Shown here one piece after another: positions 45,743 through 57,410 of a stretch of 64,000 nt of DNA; the first letter of the stretch is position 1, and every line of letters starts with the position of its first letter. The stretch comes from Voacanga thouarsii (Eukaryota > Streptophyta > Magnoliopsida > Gentianales > Apocynaceae), in the NCBI GenBank assembly GCA_026120185.1, contig JANUWF010002207.1, positions 372,001 to 436,000 on the forward strand, read 5' to 3'. A model generated the notes under the pieces. The model had not been told where the DNA came from. It did no database searches and saw nothing but the letters and a program-made list of their open reading frames with translations. The position numbers and the translations under genes are program-made.

Positions 45743-47479
45743 AATTCTGTCCTTTAATTACTGCTCCCCAGGTACACACAATCGGTCTCTGAAAATGAAG
45801 AGTTCCCGCCTCATCATGACGAAATTCACTGACCGGTCGCTTAAGTTCCTTATCCTTGAAAATTTGAAACTCGGCGTTGCTTCGCTGAGCTTCCACTATT
45901 TCTTACTTCAAATCAGGCACCAACTTCAAATTGCTGATGATGATTCTTTTGTCTTGTACCTCCGCCCTTCTGTCCAATACATCCTGAACTACTTGCATCT
46001 CCTGCACCTTCAGTCTAGCCATTCCAACTTTTCTGCTTACGGCGTCTGCCACAACGTTGGCCTTCCCGGGACAGTAGTTGATTGGGCAACGGTATTTCTC
46101 CAAGAATTCCATCCACCTTCGTTGCCTCAAATTCAAATCCTTCTAGGGGAAGATATACTTCAGACTCTTATGGTCGGTGAACACCTCGTACTCGGCTCCA
46201 TACAAGTAGTGCCGTCATTTCTTTAGGGCGAACACTATAGCTGCCAGCTCCAAATCGTGAGTGGGGTAGTTCACTTCATGCGGTCGTAACTTCCGGGATA
46301 CATAAGCAATCGCTTTCCTGTCTTGCATCAACACCGCTTCCAGTCCTTCTTTTGAAGCATCGGTGTATAGCGCGTAAGGTTTGCCTTTCTCGGGTAGGCT
46401 TAATACCGGTTCTATCACCAGTCTCTTCTTTAATTCTTGGAAACTTTTCTCACATTTTTCGTTCCACCCAAACGGAATATCCTTCCTTAACAACCGGGTC
46501 ATTGGTGACGCGAGCGTCGAGAATCCCTTGAAAAATCTTCGGTAGTATCCAGCCAATCCCAAGAAACTCCGGATCTCAGTAATATTCTCCGGCTGCTTCC
46601 AGTCCGATACCACCTCGACCTTTGCCGGATCTACCTTGATTCCTCCCTTGGTCACCACATGGCCAAGGAATGCCACACTGTCTAGCCAGAATTCGCACTT
46701 GCTAAATTTGGCATACAGCTTGTGCTCCCACAATTTCTCTAACACGAGCCTCAGATGCTCCGCATGCTCATTCGGACTCTTCGAGTAGATCAAAATATCG
46801 TCGATGAAGACCACCACAAACTTATCCAGATAGGGTCGAAATACTCGGTGCATCAGGTCCATGAATACCACTGGAGTGTTAGTCACCCCAAACGGCATCA
46901 CCACGAACTCGAAATGTCCATAGCACGAGTTGAAAGCTGTCTTGGGGATATCTTCCTCTCTTATCCGCACTTGGTAGTAACCTTGCCTCAGATCCAACTT
47001 GGCATAGCAACTGGATCCTTGCAGGTGATTAAATAGCTCGTCAATTAGTGGAAAAGGGTACTTGTTCTTAATCGTCAAATTGTTCAGCCCTCGGTAATCG
47101 ATGCATAGCCTCAAGTTCCATCCTTCTTCTTTACAAATAGCACAGGCGCTCGCCAGGGCGACGCGCTTGGTCTGATATAGCCTTGTCCTACTAACTCTTC
47201 CAACTGCTCTTTCAACTCTTTCAACTCTGTCGGTGCCATCTGGTATGGAGTCCGCGATACTGGATCCGCTCCGGGAACTAAGTCTATTGTGAATTCCACT
47301 TCTCGGCCAGGAGGTAGAGAATCAAGCTCCGCTGGGAATACATCGGGAAAATCCTTCACCACTTCCGTGTCCTCTAGAGTACACTGGTCCTTAGGCTTGT
47401 TCATCACATAAGCCAGATAACCCTGACATCCTTGCCTTAACAATTTCTGGGCCTTAGCCCCTGCAATCAAGTACTTCAA
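45743..47479 (-). pseudogene. Chr1 reverse transcriptase and RNase H
   Basis: RT begins near 47330 ([48 protein letters not shown]). One base is missing at the Trp after DGT (about 47113), shifting the frame. From 47108 to 46215 it is open: [61 protein letters not shown] (catalytic FIDD), [11 protein letters not shown]. RNase [46 protein letters not shown], then stops at a Trp (K*RHYLYG) and a Gln (FP*KDLNL) position before [13 protein letters not shown] and [10 protein letters not shown]. Everything needed for RT is visible, apart from these lesions. Confidence 0.95.
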
Positions 47480-47858
47480 CTATTTCACTCTTTTGCCATT
47501 AAATTCTAACACATCATAACCCGGTCTGATAAACTGAACTGACTTATTTTTACAGTCTACTCTAGCCCCATGCTTGGCTAACCCGTCCATCCCCAAAATG
47601 AAGTCATAGTCCTCAATGTCTAGCACAATCAAATCTCCCTCCAGATTTTCTCTCCCCACATTAATCTTACAATCCCTCACAAACCGATCCGCTTGCACCA
47701 TTTTCCCCAAATGTGTGCTTACATCTAAAATGAAAGGTAGCTCCACTCCATCCCAACCCAAATGATATGTACACAACTTGTTTATATAGGAATGAGTAGA
47801 GCCAGGATCAATCAAAGCATTAACAGAACGTCCTTGAATAATGAACATACCTTCACCA
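47480..47858 (-). pseudogene. Chr1 protease
   Basis: NALIDPGSTHSYI gives the catalytic Asp in D-P-G-S-T, a form common in plant gypsy elements. ILGMDGLAKHGARVDCKNKSVQF follows, the second conserved zone. The open piece ends at a stop (47480-47482) before the RT N-terminus. The frame differs from gag at about 47850, so one indel separates them. Confidence 0.9.
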
Positions 47859-49039
47859 CCGCTGTATTAGCCCCAACTTCCTCTCGGTTGAGAGCGAATA
47901 CCTTGGCCTTCACTTGCGGCTTTGGTGCTCCATTCCCAAATGCTCCCGTGGCGTTGGCTCGGTTTGGACCCGGGTTCTGAGCCGGGTTTTCTTGCCCAAC
48001 CCGGTGTAACTTGGGGCAGGTGTTCCTCAGGTGGTTCGGGTCGCCACAGTGATAACACTTTCTATCTCCACCCTTGGACCAACAATTTCTCTCGGTGTGG
48101 CCTTTCTTCCCACACTGCCTGCATGTCGGGAGGTTCGGCACAGGTCCAACTGGTGCTGTCCGGTCTTGCTTTCCCCGGTTATGCCATTGCTGGTTAGCAG
48201 GGAACTTGTGAAGTTGCGGCCTCGAGAAATGTCCCTGCTACTGCCTTGGCGGCTGGAAAGGCTTGGCCGCCATCCTGCTGCGGTCCTCATTCTCCGTGCG
48301 AGTAGCTGCGTCCACCGCCCCCGAGTAAGATGTCGGTGGAGCAGGTGCCAATGCTCTCCTTAACTCCAGTCTTAACCCTTTGATGAACTGCCTCGTCCTA
48401 TTCAGCTCGATGTCGACCAATCTTCGGCAGTATTTCGACAATTGCGTAAATCGCGCCGCATATTGAGCCACTGACATGCTCCCCTGCTTCAGATTCTGAA
48501 ATTCGTCTTCCCGCTTCTCCACAATCCACTGAGGGATGTACTTAGCCTTGAAGGCTTCAACGAAGTTAGACCAGGACCATTCTTGCTCATCCATCACCCA
48601 ATCCTCTTGGACCCGCTGCCACCATGCCCAAGCTGGCCCTCTCAATCGAAAAGCTGCAAACTTAACCATCCACTCCTCCGAATACTGGAGCGTTGTGAAA
48701 ATGTCTTCCATTTGTTCGACCCATTGCTCAGCCTTCTGGTCTTACTCAGCTTCACTCATAAAGATGGGCGGTTGGAACTTTAAGAATTTCTCCAATGCCT
48801 CGTCCTCCCCTCTAGGGTGCCTTCACTCGGTCAGCGTCTGAAGAATCTCAGCTACTTTGTTGAGTGCCTAGCCCATTGACACATTTACTGGGGGAATCAG
48901 ACCCCATGCCCATCTCGGGATCACTTTGTCCATTGCCCTGATGGGGTGATTGCATCTGTTTGGTTTCAACTTCCGGTGCTACCCGGTCTACTTTCGAAAT
49001 CCCTCTGGCTGAAGAAGCTGTACGTCTCTTGGGTGCCAT
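47859..49039 (-). pseudogene. Chr1 gag
   Basis: Starts MAPKRRTASSARGISK at 49039. A frame change occurs near 48885. The gag core follows (MEDIFTTLQYSEEWMVKFAAF, LRGPAWAWWQRVQEDW, FVEAFKAKYIP, FTQLSKYCRRLV; 48238-48711). Two zinc knuckles, CRQCGKKGHTERNC and CYHCGDPNHLRNTC (48020-48125), bind the packaged RNA. Stops are at PRQ*QG (about 48240) and upstream of MEDIF, again at likely Gln/Trp codons. Ends in a Pro/Asn/Gly-rich linker before the protease. Confidence 0.92.
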
Positions 49040-49296
49040 TCTATACCATACCCCAGATGTTAAATGTATGCACTCAAGTATCAAATTATTTTAGTGGTGC
49101 AAGCATACATATCCAAGTATGAGTGGGAAGAAGTCAGATGCAACTTGTTTAAAGGATTGCTCATAAATTTTGTTTTCAAAAATTGACTTGCATAAATCCA
49201 AAATTGTGAATAGAACATAAAATTGAAAATCTTTGACAACTAGTTCTCGAAGGACAATAATTAATTAATCATCCAAGCAAAATATCTCCCAACTCT

Positions 49297-49857
49297 CTAA
49301 TCCTCATCCGAACCCTCATCATCGGCCTCGTACAACCAACCCCCAGTATTCCTAGAAAAATCTACTCCGTCCCTGCTAGTAAATCCCTCTATTTGCTCCT
49401 TCCCAGGGTGCCTAGAACTCTCTCCGGCCTCAACTCGGCTGAAGGAAGGGATGAAAGAAGGCCTAGGTGGAGACTCATACTCTATCTCCCCCGGGTCATC
49501 ACTAGCTGCTGCTAAATCCACCTCGGGATTAGGAGGGTGAGGTTTAGGCACCACTATCATCACATCATCCTCACTATCAGAGCTTATGTCTATCACCGGG
49601 ATTAGAGGTGCCTCTAGGATCTGGACCTCGTCATCACTGCTATCCTCCATAGGGATAGCCTCGACATCATGGTTATCCTCTATAGGGACAACTGACTGAG
49701 GGGCAGGCTGGGGAACTAGAAGGTCCTCCTGGTCTAGATAGTAAGGCGGGGTGCCACTATTGCCATTTCCTTGCTGTCCTAAGCAGTCTACCAATCCTAC
49801 AGTATCAACAAAATAGGTTAGATAAGATTTAAACTTAAATAAATCATAAATCATCAA
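49297..49857 (-). CDS. Extra acidic ORF upstream of Chr1 gag, with SUMO-interaction-like motif
   Basis: An uninterrupted 186-codon frame between the PBS and gag. After a hydrophobic/aromatic start (MMIYDLFKFKSYLTYF) it is strongly acidic: PIEDNHDVEAIPMEDSSDDEV, then PVIDISSDSEDDVMIVVP, GEIEYESPPRPSFIPSF and a tail ending DDEGSDED. VIDISSDSEDD has the form of a SUMO-interacting motif (hydrophobic core V-I-D-I, then Ser/Asp/Glu). No gag, zinc or enzyme domain. TACTGTAG/GATTGG at about 49800 looks like a splice acceptor, so the first 20 codons may be intron. It is open although gag and pol carry several stops. Function unknown; it could instead be a fortuitously open leader. Confidence 0.6.
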   Translation of the reverse strand: MMIYDLFKFKSYLTYFVDTVGLVDCLGQQGNGNSGTPPYYLDQEDLLVPQPAPQSVVPIEDNHDVEAIPMEDSSDDEVQILEAPLIPVIDISSDSEDDVMIVVPKPHPPNPEVDLAAASDDPGEIEYESPPRPSFIPSFSRVEAGESSRHPGKEQIEGFTSRDGVDFSRNTGGWLYEADDEGSDED

Positions 49858-49875
49858 TATTTACCTATAACCTAG

Positions 49876-49887
49876 GCTCTGATACCA
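49876..49887 (-). other. Chr1 primer-binding site
   Basis: TGGTATCAGAGC on the minus strand, 12 of 12 to the plant initiator-Met tRNA 3' end, two bases from the LTR. Confidence 0.95.
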
Positions 49888-49889
49888 CT

Positions 49890-52187
49890 TGTAACACCCC
49901 AAAGCCTAGGCTCGCCAGGGCCGGGGATGTCGCCCCGTCCAAAGGACAAGGGGTCTTTATAACTAGGTCAGACAAACAAATTGCGGAATAAAAATAATAT
50001 TTAACTTAAGAAGTTATTACAACTTAAAGAAAACTTCAAGAATAAATCCATGAATTCCAAAACAAAAACCATAAATAAAATTATCCACTATCGCCTCCCC
50101 AAAGCAATACATAAAATCAAAAAGACACATTCTCTTCCCAAGCAGATATTACTAGCCACTCAACTCCACAACAGGATCATCCTGAAATCATGATAGAAAG
50201 GTGATGAGACAGAAATCTCAGTAAGTCCGTTTGTGCTTTGGGTGTTTAGTGAAATCAGTTCGTGGATGCAAAGTGTGAAACTTTTATAAGAGAAACATTG
50301 GCAAGCATCAAGCATTAGTCAAAAGTAAGAGTGGCATTTTGGCTTACCTAGCCGTACACAAGTAATGAAATCAACCACTCGGAAGAAAGGGATATGGGTT
50401 ACCACACGTTGGGCCCCATAACCGGTCAGAAAGCCGATACTTTGTGCAGACTGACAAAAGTAGGTGATCGGCCTACTGGGCAAGATACTCCTTCTTCTCT
50501 ATACCTAAACAACAACCGGGTGTCCATTTCAAGAAAACACAGTCACTTGACTGAAAACAAACTGCTAGCTCGGACTGGCTCGACTCACTGGACTAACATC
50601 TTATCCGGGAAAGACTCACCACTCAGAGGTGGCCACCTGCTGAGAGACTTACCCTAACCCCTCAAAGACTAGTCCTAGTAGTCCACCCTTATTGAGTACT
50701 CAACGACGTTTCCCACTTGGGATAAAATGAACAAAGCATTGCTCTTCATGAAACTAGTAATTTGAGGGTTTCCAAAGTTTTGGGAACAATCAGTTTTAGA
50801 AAGAGTTTTAAGTTTGGAAAATCTGCTCAGTATCCTTTAAATAATTTAAGTGTTGGAAATAAGAACAAATTCAACCCTCAATTTCCTTCAGATAAATGAG
50901 TGTCCATACACTCCACATTTAGCTTGCCATAAGGAAACATTTTCACATCGATAGGTTTTATACAGAAGCTTAACTGATTCTTGCTCACAACAACAAGGTC
51001 TCGAACAACTGACCTAACCCTACATGGGTAAATACAAATCTTAATCAATTTCAAGTCACAAACCACTTCCTCAATTTTAAGGCAATTCAATTCACTACTA
51101 CCATGATCCTAGTGTCCCAAGCTTTAAGATAAAATAATAACTAAATAGGTTTATAAGCTAAGTTTAATTTGTTATTTAAAACAATTAATGGTTTGGGAAA
51201 TAAATTCTAATAAATTGAAAGTTTAACAATTGTTAGGAAAAATTTAGAGTTTATTTGATCAAGAGTCATAGGTGGTACTAGGTAAAATAGTGATTTACTG
51301 ATAGTTTTGTTGTTAGAAAATAATTAATAGCTAGAACTAGTAAAGATTAAATTTAATGAGTCTTGTTTGGAAAATAATAAGTAAATCCTTACGAGGTTTT
51401 GATTTAATAATCATTTTACTAATTATAATTATTTACATGAAAGGCTTTAATAATATTTATTCATTTTTTTTCTAGCAAAATTATTATTTATTTGACTAAA
51501 ATATCATTTATATGTATAATAATTCCAAATCTACCCTTCCTAGGGTTTTTAGAAATTTACTAGCAAAATTATTATTGAATATTTTATTCATGAACTAAAA
51601 TTAGTTTAGGGACAACTAGATCATGATCAATATTCTATGGCCAACCACAATCAATAACATACTCAATCCTCCGATTCATCAAATCATCCAAATCTTGCAT
51701 CTAGACATAGATCCAAATTTACTAAGACATGATTTAACCTCTACTAGCATAAACATGATCATGGCTTCAATAATCTAATCATGCATATAACTCCTATTCA
51801 CCGAAGGCGACAAAATCTCTAGCATGCTTTGACACAAATACAACCTATGACATGCATCAACCCTCAAATCAACATACAATCATCCAAGATGAACCTTTCA
51901 TGCATAAATCCCATCTCCTTCACAATCATACAATTGCTCATGCATCAATCTCATCAATAATTACATATACTCAAATCCTATCACCATCCGCCTACTAACA
52001 ACATCATCCTAGAGACATGATTCTAGAGTTTAAAAAGAAGATTGAAGGTACTTACTTGATTGATGAATGTCTTGAAGGAGTTTGGAATACATCTCAACTC
52101 CTAGATGGCTAATCTTGTCCAAGAGAGGTGGCGAAAGCAAGGTCATGGAAGAATGGACCATTCGGCCAAGAGAAGGAATTTCGTGCC

Positions 52188-52228
<41 letters not shown>

Positions 52229-54160
52229 ATTAGTATGTTCATTCACATAAGTTCTCATTGGCGATCAAGTTTGAAGAAGATGAAGTTGATAGAATAAGTT
52301 TACCTTGAAGATGTTCTTGACCTTCACAAAAATTTCTGGTTTTGATCCAAAGTAGCAAGATGATTTGTGGAGTTTGGTGTTAATAATGGTGTTGATGGTT
52401 TCACAGCAAAGAGCAGATCAAATCTGGAGATTTTTGTGAGGGTTTGAAGTGGTTTGAAGGTGTATTAGGTGAAAGAAGGTAGTAGGTGTTCTTGGTGTAG
52501 TGTGTGTGTTCTTGATGGTTGAAGAAAATCGAGAGAGAGAGAAGAGGAAGCTGCCGAATTTCTGTGAGGGATAGGGCGGCCGATTTTCTGTAGGGTTTAG
52601 GGAGTGATTTCTCTAATTTGGAAGGGAAAGGAAAGGTTAGTTGTTACAATCCTTGAAGAATATTATTAGGAAGAGAATTTGGAAACTAGATATTCTAAGA
52701 ATATCTTGATTTTTTTGGACAGCTTTGAAGTCTCCTATGGCCGACAGAATGTGTGGCTTTTTTGAGGAATTAAAGTTGGTTCTACAAGGCTTATGATGGT
52801 CGAAACTAAGGGGTACAAAGATGAAGAAGAAGTCTGGTCAACTGAGCAAGATATCATGGAAGGTTGCTAAATAAGATGGCTGGAATTTTGGAAAGTAATC
52901 AAGCTAAATTGCAGGGATTTGTTGGAGAGATTTTCGGACAGCCATTGCTGCCTTTCGTCCAGAAGTTTGAAGGAAACAATGGAGCTCTGATAATGGTGGT
53001 TTAAGGAATGTTTCAACAAAAGTATGTTGGCATTTTCGGCTGGAGAAGAAATGGGAAGTAAGCTGGAAAATTCCTGCACAACAATTTTCGCTGCACAGGA
53101 AATTTTCTGGCAGAATTTCGTCCGCCTCTTCCAGCTGAGATGCAGTGAGTTTGAAGGGGGGTTTTAGGGGTATTCAAGGCTGGTTTCCATCCTTCTTCAT
53201 GGAGGAAAAACATGGCTAAGGTGCTGCACAAAATCTGGAAGAAAACAGCTTGGTTTTAAGCCTCGAAGGTAGCGATTTGCCCAGAATTTTTCACTGGTTT
53301 GCTCAGTCTTTGTGCAGTCCGAAAATGACAGAAATAATTCATGTTTCAAGCTGAACTTAAGGCCATTTTTCTAGCAGCATTTGGAAGGAAATGTTATCTA
53401 AGAAGTTTGACATTTTGAAGGTACACAAGCTGGAAAATTTCAGCTCATTCCAAAAAGGAATGTGAACTAGTTTAGGATGAAATTTCAGCAAGCTCACTAC
53501 AGGGATTCTTCCTCTTGGAATTTCTCACAACTCTTCCATAATTTTCAGACTATAAGAAGTCTTTTACCAAGACACTTTGGTCCTAAAAGACCTCAGCACC
53601 TTACTGAATTTTCTGGAAAGAAAAAGGCTAAAACATCTTGATCAAACTAAGGAGTTAAAAATTAAGAAAAACTAAGATCAAGGGAGAATGAGTTCCCTTT
53701 AAGAATTTCGAGTAGAGCAAAGGAGTGAAATGAGAATTTTCCTAACATGTCCCTCCTAGGTCATTATCACCACCTTGCTCTAGGCCCTTAAGGCCGAAAC
53801 TAATCCTCCCTAAGCAAAAATAAAATTTTAATCAAACTAAAGCTTCTATGATGGAATTCGAACCCAAGACCTCAAGAATTAATTCTAAGGCTCTGACCAC
53901 TAAACCACAACCACTCTTGTTGCTATTTTTACTAGAAAATTAATTCCTATTCCTTCGACAAGCTATCTCCCTATTTTCACCTCGGGCAAAAATTACCATT
54001 TTGCCCCTCTCACACAATACTCACCAACAAGACTTCAAAACAATAAAATTCAAATCCAAAGCACATAAAAATCATATGAAAATGTATTTAATCATGAAAT
54101 AAAGCATGATATGCATCCCAACCCCCTTACTCTAAGGTTGGTTTTGACTGGGGTTTCACA
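49890..54160 (-). repeat. Chr1 5' LTR
   Basis: 4271 bp, colinear with 40173-44433. The tRNA-like module at 53850-53912 has GGGTTCGAATTCC, the closest to a canonical B box of all copies. The GA microsatellite is at 52191-52225. The intron donor reads CAG/TTAAGC (around 50970), so it is lost in this copy. The terminal hairpin is at 49933-49953. Confidence 0.95.
53850..53912 (-). other. tRNA-like module in Chr1 5' LTR
   Basis: Minus strand TGGTTTAGTGGTCAGAGCC, then TTGGG-TTCGAAT-TCCAT with a standard 7-nt T-loop. The sister LTR has it at 44124-44185. Confidence 0.6.
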
Positions 54161-54811
54161 GTATCTGCTCGTAAAACTGAGAGCACAAGATACATCGGGC
54201 CTAGTACATATCATAGCATACATGATAAATCCAACTGCCGAGGCATATGGAATCTTACTCATGTGATCCCTTTCAACTTGTGTCTTGGGAGACATAGACT
54301 TTGAAAGGCTTACACCATGTGACATAGGTAAGAATCCCTTTTTGGATTGATCCATGCTAAACCTCTTTAGTACTTTATTTATGTATCGAGACTGTGAAAG
54401 ACCTAGTAACTTTTTGGATCTATCTCTATGGATTTCTATTCTGAAAATATAGGTTGCTTCTCAAAGGTCTTTCATGGAGAATTGTTTGGACAACCAAACT
54501 TTAACCGTTTGCAAGACAGGTATATCATTTCCCATTAGCAATATATCATCTACATAAAGCAATAAGAAAATGATTGCACTCCCACTAACCTTCTTGTATA
54601 CACAATGCTCATCCATATTTTGAATGAAACCAAACTCTTTGATTGTTTTATCAAAACAGATTTTCCAACTCCTAGAAGCTTGCTTAAGTCCATAAATAGA
54701 CCTTTGCAGTTTGAACACTTTTATGCTATCATTGGATGTGAAACTCTCTGGTTGTGTCATATACACTTCCTCAGTCAGATTTTCGTTGAGGAAAGTTATT
54801 TTCACATCCAT
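54161..54811 (-). pseudogene. CopA reverse transcriptase and RNase H start
   Basis: MDVKITFLNENLTEEVYMTQP, FKLQRSIYGLKQASRSW, FGFIQNMDEHCVYKK and catalytic LLYVDDILLMGND are in one frame (54461-54811). A stop follows, then the MSPKTQVERDHMSKIPYASAVG and CTRPDVSCALSFTSR segments (54166-54355). Here Chr1 interrupts; the continuation is at 40172. YVDD is intact. Confidence 0.9.
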
Positions 54812-55861
54812 TTGTCAAACCTTATAATCATGATGAGCAGCAATGGCTAGGAGTATCCTGATGGATTTCAACATGGCTATTGGCGAGAAAGTTTCATCAT
54901 AGTCAATACCATGTTATTGACGATAACCCTTCCCTACTAGTCGTGCATTATGGGTAACTAAGTTACCATCCATGTCCATTTTTTTCTTAAAAACCCACTT
55001 GTACCCAATAGGTTTAATTCATTCGGGTGGATCAACAAAAGTTCATACTTGGTTTTCATACATAGAATCCATCTCTGACTTTAAGGCCTCAAGCCATTTG
55101 CCAGATTCTGAACTATTCAGAACATCCTTGTAGGTAATAGGCTTATCTTCATCTATGAGCAATACATCATTGTGGTCACTAATGAGAAATCCATATTTCT
55201 TAGGTACCACACATATCCTACTAGATCTACAAGGTTCTTGTGTTTTAGAAAGTTCATCTATTCTCTCAATAGATGTGGGGTTAGACGGTTGATCATCGTT
55301 TGTTTAATCTTCATGAACTTCACTAAGTTCAGTCTTACTCCCACTGTCCCATTTGAGTATGTGCTCCTTCTCCAAGAAGACGGCATGCTTCAAAACAAAC
55401 AATTTATTTTCAGAGAGTAGGTAGAAGTAATATTCGAAAGATTCTTTTGGATATCTCACAAACAAACACTTGTCAGACTTACTCTTAAGTTTATTTGATT
55501 GTGGCCTTTTAATAAAGGCAGGACAACCCCATACTCGCAAGTGAGATAACTTTGGTTTTTTACCAAAGAACATCTCAAATGGGGTAGTATAAATTGATTT
55601 TTCCAGAACTCTGTTTAGTATATAAACAGAAGTCTCTTGTGCATACCCCTAAAACGATTTTGGTAGGTCTGCAGAAGCCATCTTGGTCCGTACCATGTCT
55701 AGAAGGTTTCGATTCCTTCTCTCAGATACACCATTTTGTTGAGGTGTATGTGGTGGAGTCCATTGAGATAATATCCCATTATCTCTAAGATAACACAGAA
55801 ACTCTTGGCTCAAGTGTTCTCCTTCTCGATCAGATCTTAGAGTCTTAACACTTTTGCCAAG
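54812..55861 (-). pseudogene. CopA integrase C-terminal half and linker
   Basis: Minus from 55861: stops and frame shifts in the integrase core (TPPHTPQQNG-type region near 55745). Then MFFGKKPKLSHLRVWGCPAFIKRP and LFVRYPKESFEYYFY (55304-55573). After a stop at 55304 a linker leads to RT. Copia-type, dead. Confidence 0.8.
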
Positions 55862-56590
55862 TTATTTTTCTATTTCATTCTTGAAGTCTTTGAACCTTTC
55901 AAAGGCCTCAGATTTGTATTTCATTAAATACAAATACCCATATTGTGAGAAATCATCGATAAAGGTTATGAAATAGTTATAACCTCCTTTTGCTTGTATT
56001 GACATTGGGCCATATACATCAGAATGTATGAGTTCTAATAACTCCTTGACCCGTTTTTCTTTTCCTAGAAAAGAAGTCTTAGTCATTTTGCCTAGTAAAC
56101 AAGACTCGCATGTGCCATATAATTCATAATCAAATGCCCCTAAGTTACCAAGCTTGTGTAACTTAGAAATATGATTTTCGTTTACATGGCCTAAAGGACA
56201 ATGCCATAAGTAAGAGGTGTTAGAGTTATCCATTTTAGGTTTCTTTTTATTTATATTGAGAACCGGATTATCCAAGTCTAGAATATATAAACCATTAACC
56301 AGAATTGTTGAACCATAATGAATATCATTCAATGATAAAGAACAACATTTATTCTTAAATATCAAATGAAATCCATATAAGTCTAAACACGCAACTGAGA
56401 TAATGCTTTTCATTAAAACTGGTACATAATAACAGTTTTGCAGTTCCAGAATTAATCTCGAAGGCAAGTTCAGCTCGTATATCCCCACAGCAAGTGCAGC
56501 AACCTTTGCCCCATTTGCAGTACGTAGGTCCACATCACCTTTCTCTAGCCTTCTATTACCCATATCTCATTTTTAAAGGAAGTATTTATC
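55862..56590 (-). pseudogene. CopA protease remnant and integrase N-terminal half
   Basis: The upstream frame reads NEIWVI and then jumps straight to RRLEKGDVDLRTANGAKVAALAVG. The D-T/S-G active site that should lie between them is missing. The rest is open for 233 codons: NCYYVPVLMKSIISVACL, LWHCPLGHVNENHISKLH (zinc finger; one expected His is Cys), TCESCLLGKMTKTSF (Cys pair), LELIHSDVYGPM (first Asp) and FIDDFSQYGYLYLMKYKSEAF. Fully readable as integrase, but with a protease knocked out by deletion. Confidence 0.9.
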
Positions 56591-57410
56591 TCAATCATAA
56601 ACATACCCAGAGTAAAAGTAGAAGTGCTTGTAATCTTCTCCTTCTACTTCTTGTCCTTAATGGTCTCCAAGTAGGCTTTGCAGTTGTGCCTCCAGTAGCC
56701 CATCTTCCTACAACGATGGCATGGGCCTTTGGTAACTGTGTCCTTCTTCTTCACACCACCTTTGGGCTTCATGGGAGCTTTCTTCTTCTTTTGAGCTTTC
56801 TTCTTAGAAGAGGAAGATTCTACCATTAAAACTGCATTGGATTCCTTCTTCATCAAAGACCTCACAGTTTTGAGAAGATTGATCAACTCAGGAATGGTAG
56901 ACTAAATCTTGTTCATCTGATAGTTAATCACAAATTGTGAGAAACTATTAGGTAATGACTGTATAAATAAGTCAACACTTAACTCATGATCCATTGCAAA
57001 CCCGAGAGATCCAAGCTTCTCTATCAAGCCCAGCATCTTCAGCCCATGAGTGTCCACAGAAGAACCCTCTGCCATTTGCAATGGAATAGTTTCTTCGAGA
57101 TCTTGTATCTCTCAGTTCTGGCTTGGACATCAAACAGCTCTCGAAGATGTAGTATAATCGATTTAGTATCCATATGCTCGTGCTGTTTTTGCAACTTGGG
57201 AGTCATGGATGCTAGCATAATACATGATGCTGTATCACTATCCTCCTTGTGCCTTCTATGGATAGCATGCTTATCAGTATGAGCATCTTGAGCTAGTGGT
57301 GGTGGAATGCGAGCATCTAGCATGTAGAGCAACTTTTTCAATTTGAAAACGATTCTCAAATTTCTATACCAGTCGAGATAGTTTGATTCGGTTAACCTAT
57401 TGGTTGCCAA
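56591..57410 (-). pseudogene. CopA gag
   Basis: Starts near 57410 with MATNRLTESNYLDWYRNLRIVFKL, then IPPPLAQDAH, CIMLASMTPKLQKQHE and LRELFDVQARTERYKISK (UBN2-type core, 57039-57410). Stops follow, then a Lys-rich stretch and zinc knuckle CHRCRKMGYWRHNC (56644-56886), where the usual His is Tyr. The GHW to GYW change is also in CopC. Confidence 0.88.

Larger units (their letters stand above)
40173..54160 (-). mobile_element. Chr1: full-length chromovirus-like Ty3/gypsy element (14 kb)
   Basis: Minus-strand element with two very similar LTRs of 4261 bp (40173-44433) and 4271 bp (49890-54160). TSD gtatc is at 40168-40172 and 54161-54165. The order is PBS, extra acidic ORF, gag with two zinc knuckles, protease, RT, RNase H, integrase, chromodomain-like tail, PPT. 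The long LTRs and the tail suggest the Tekay/Del branch of plant chromoviruses (tentative). Pol has four single-base stops, a one-base deletion at RT and a frameshift near the protease, so it is recently dead. It lies in CopA RNase H. Confidence 0.95.

Noticed and set aside
45711..46226. 171-codon plus-strand frame
   Set aside because: Antisense to Chr1 RNase H and connection region; no own domain.
47922..48363. Overlapping plus-strand frames opposite Chr1 gag
   Set aside because: They mirror the GC-richer gag sequence; zinc knuckles on the minus strand explain it.
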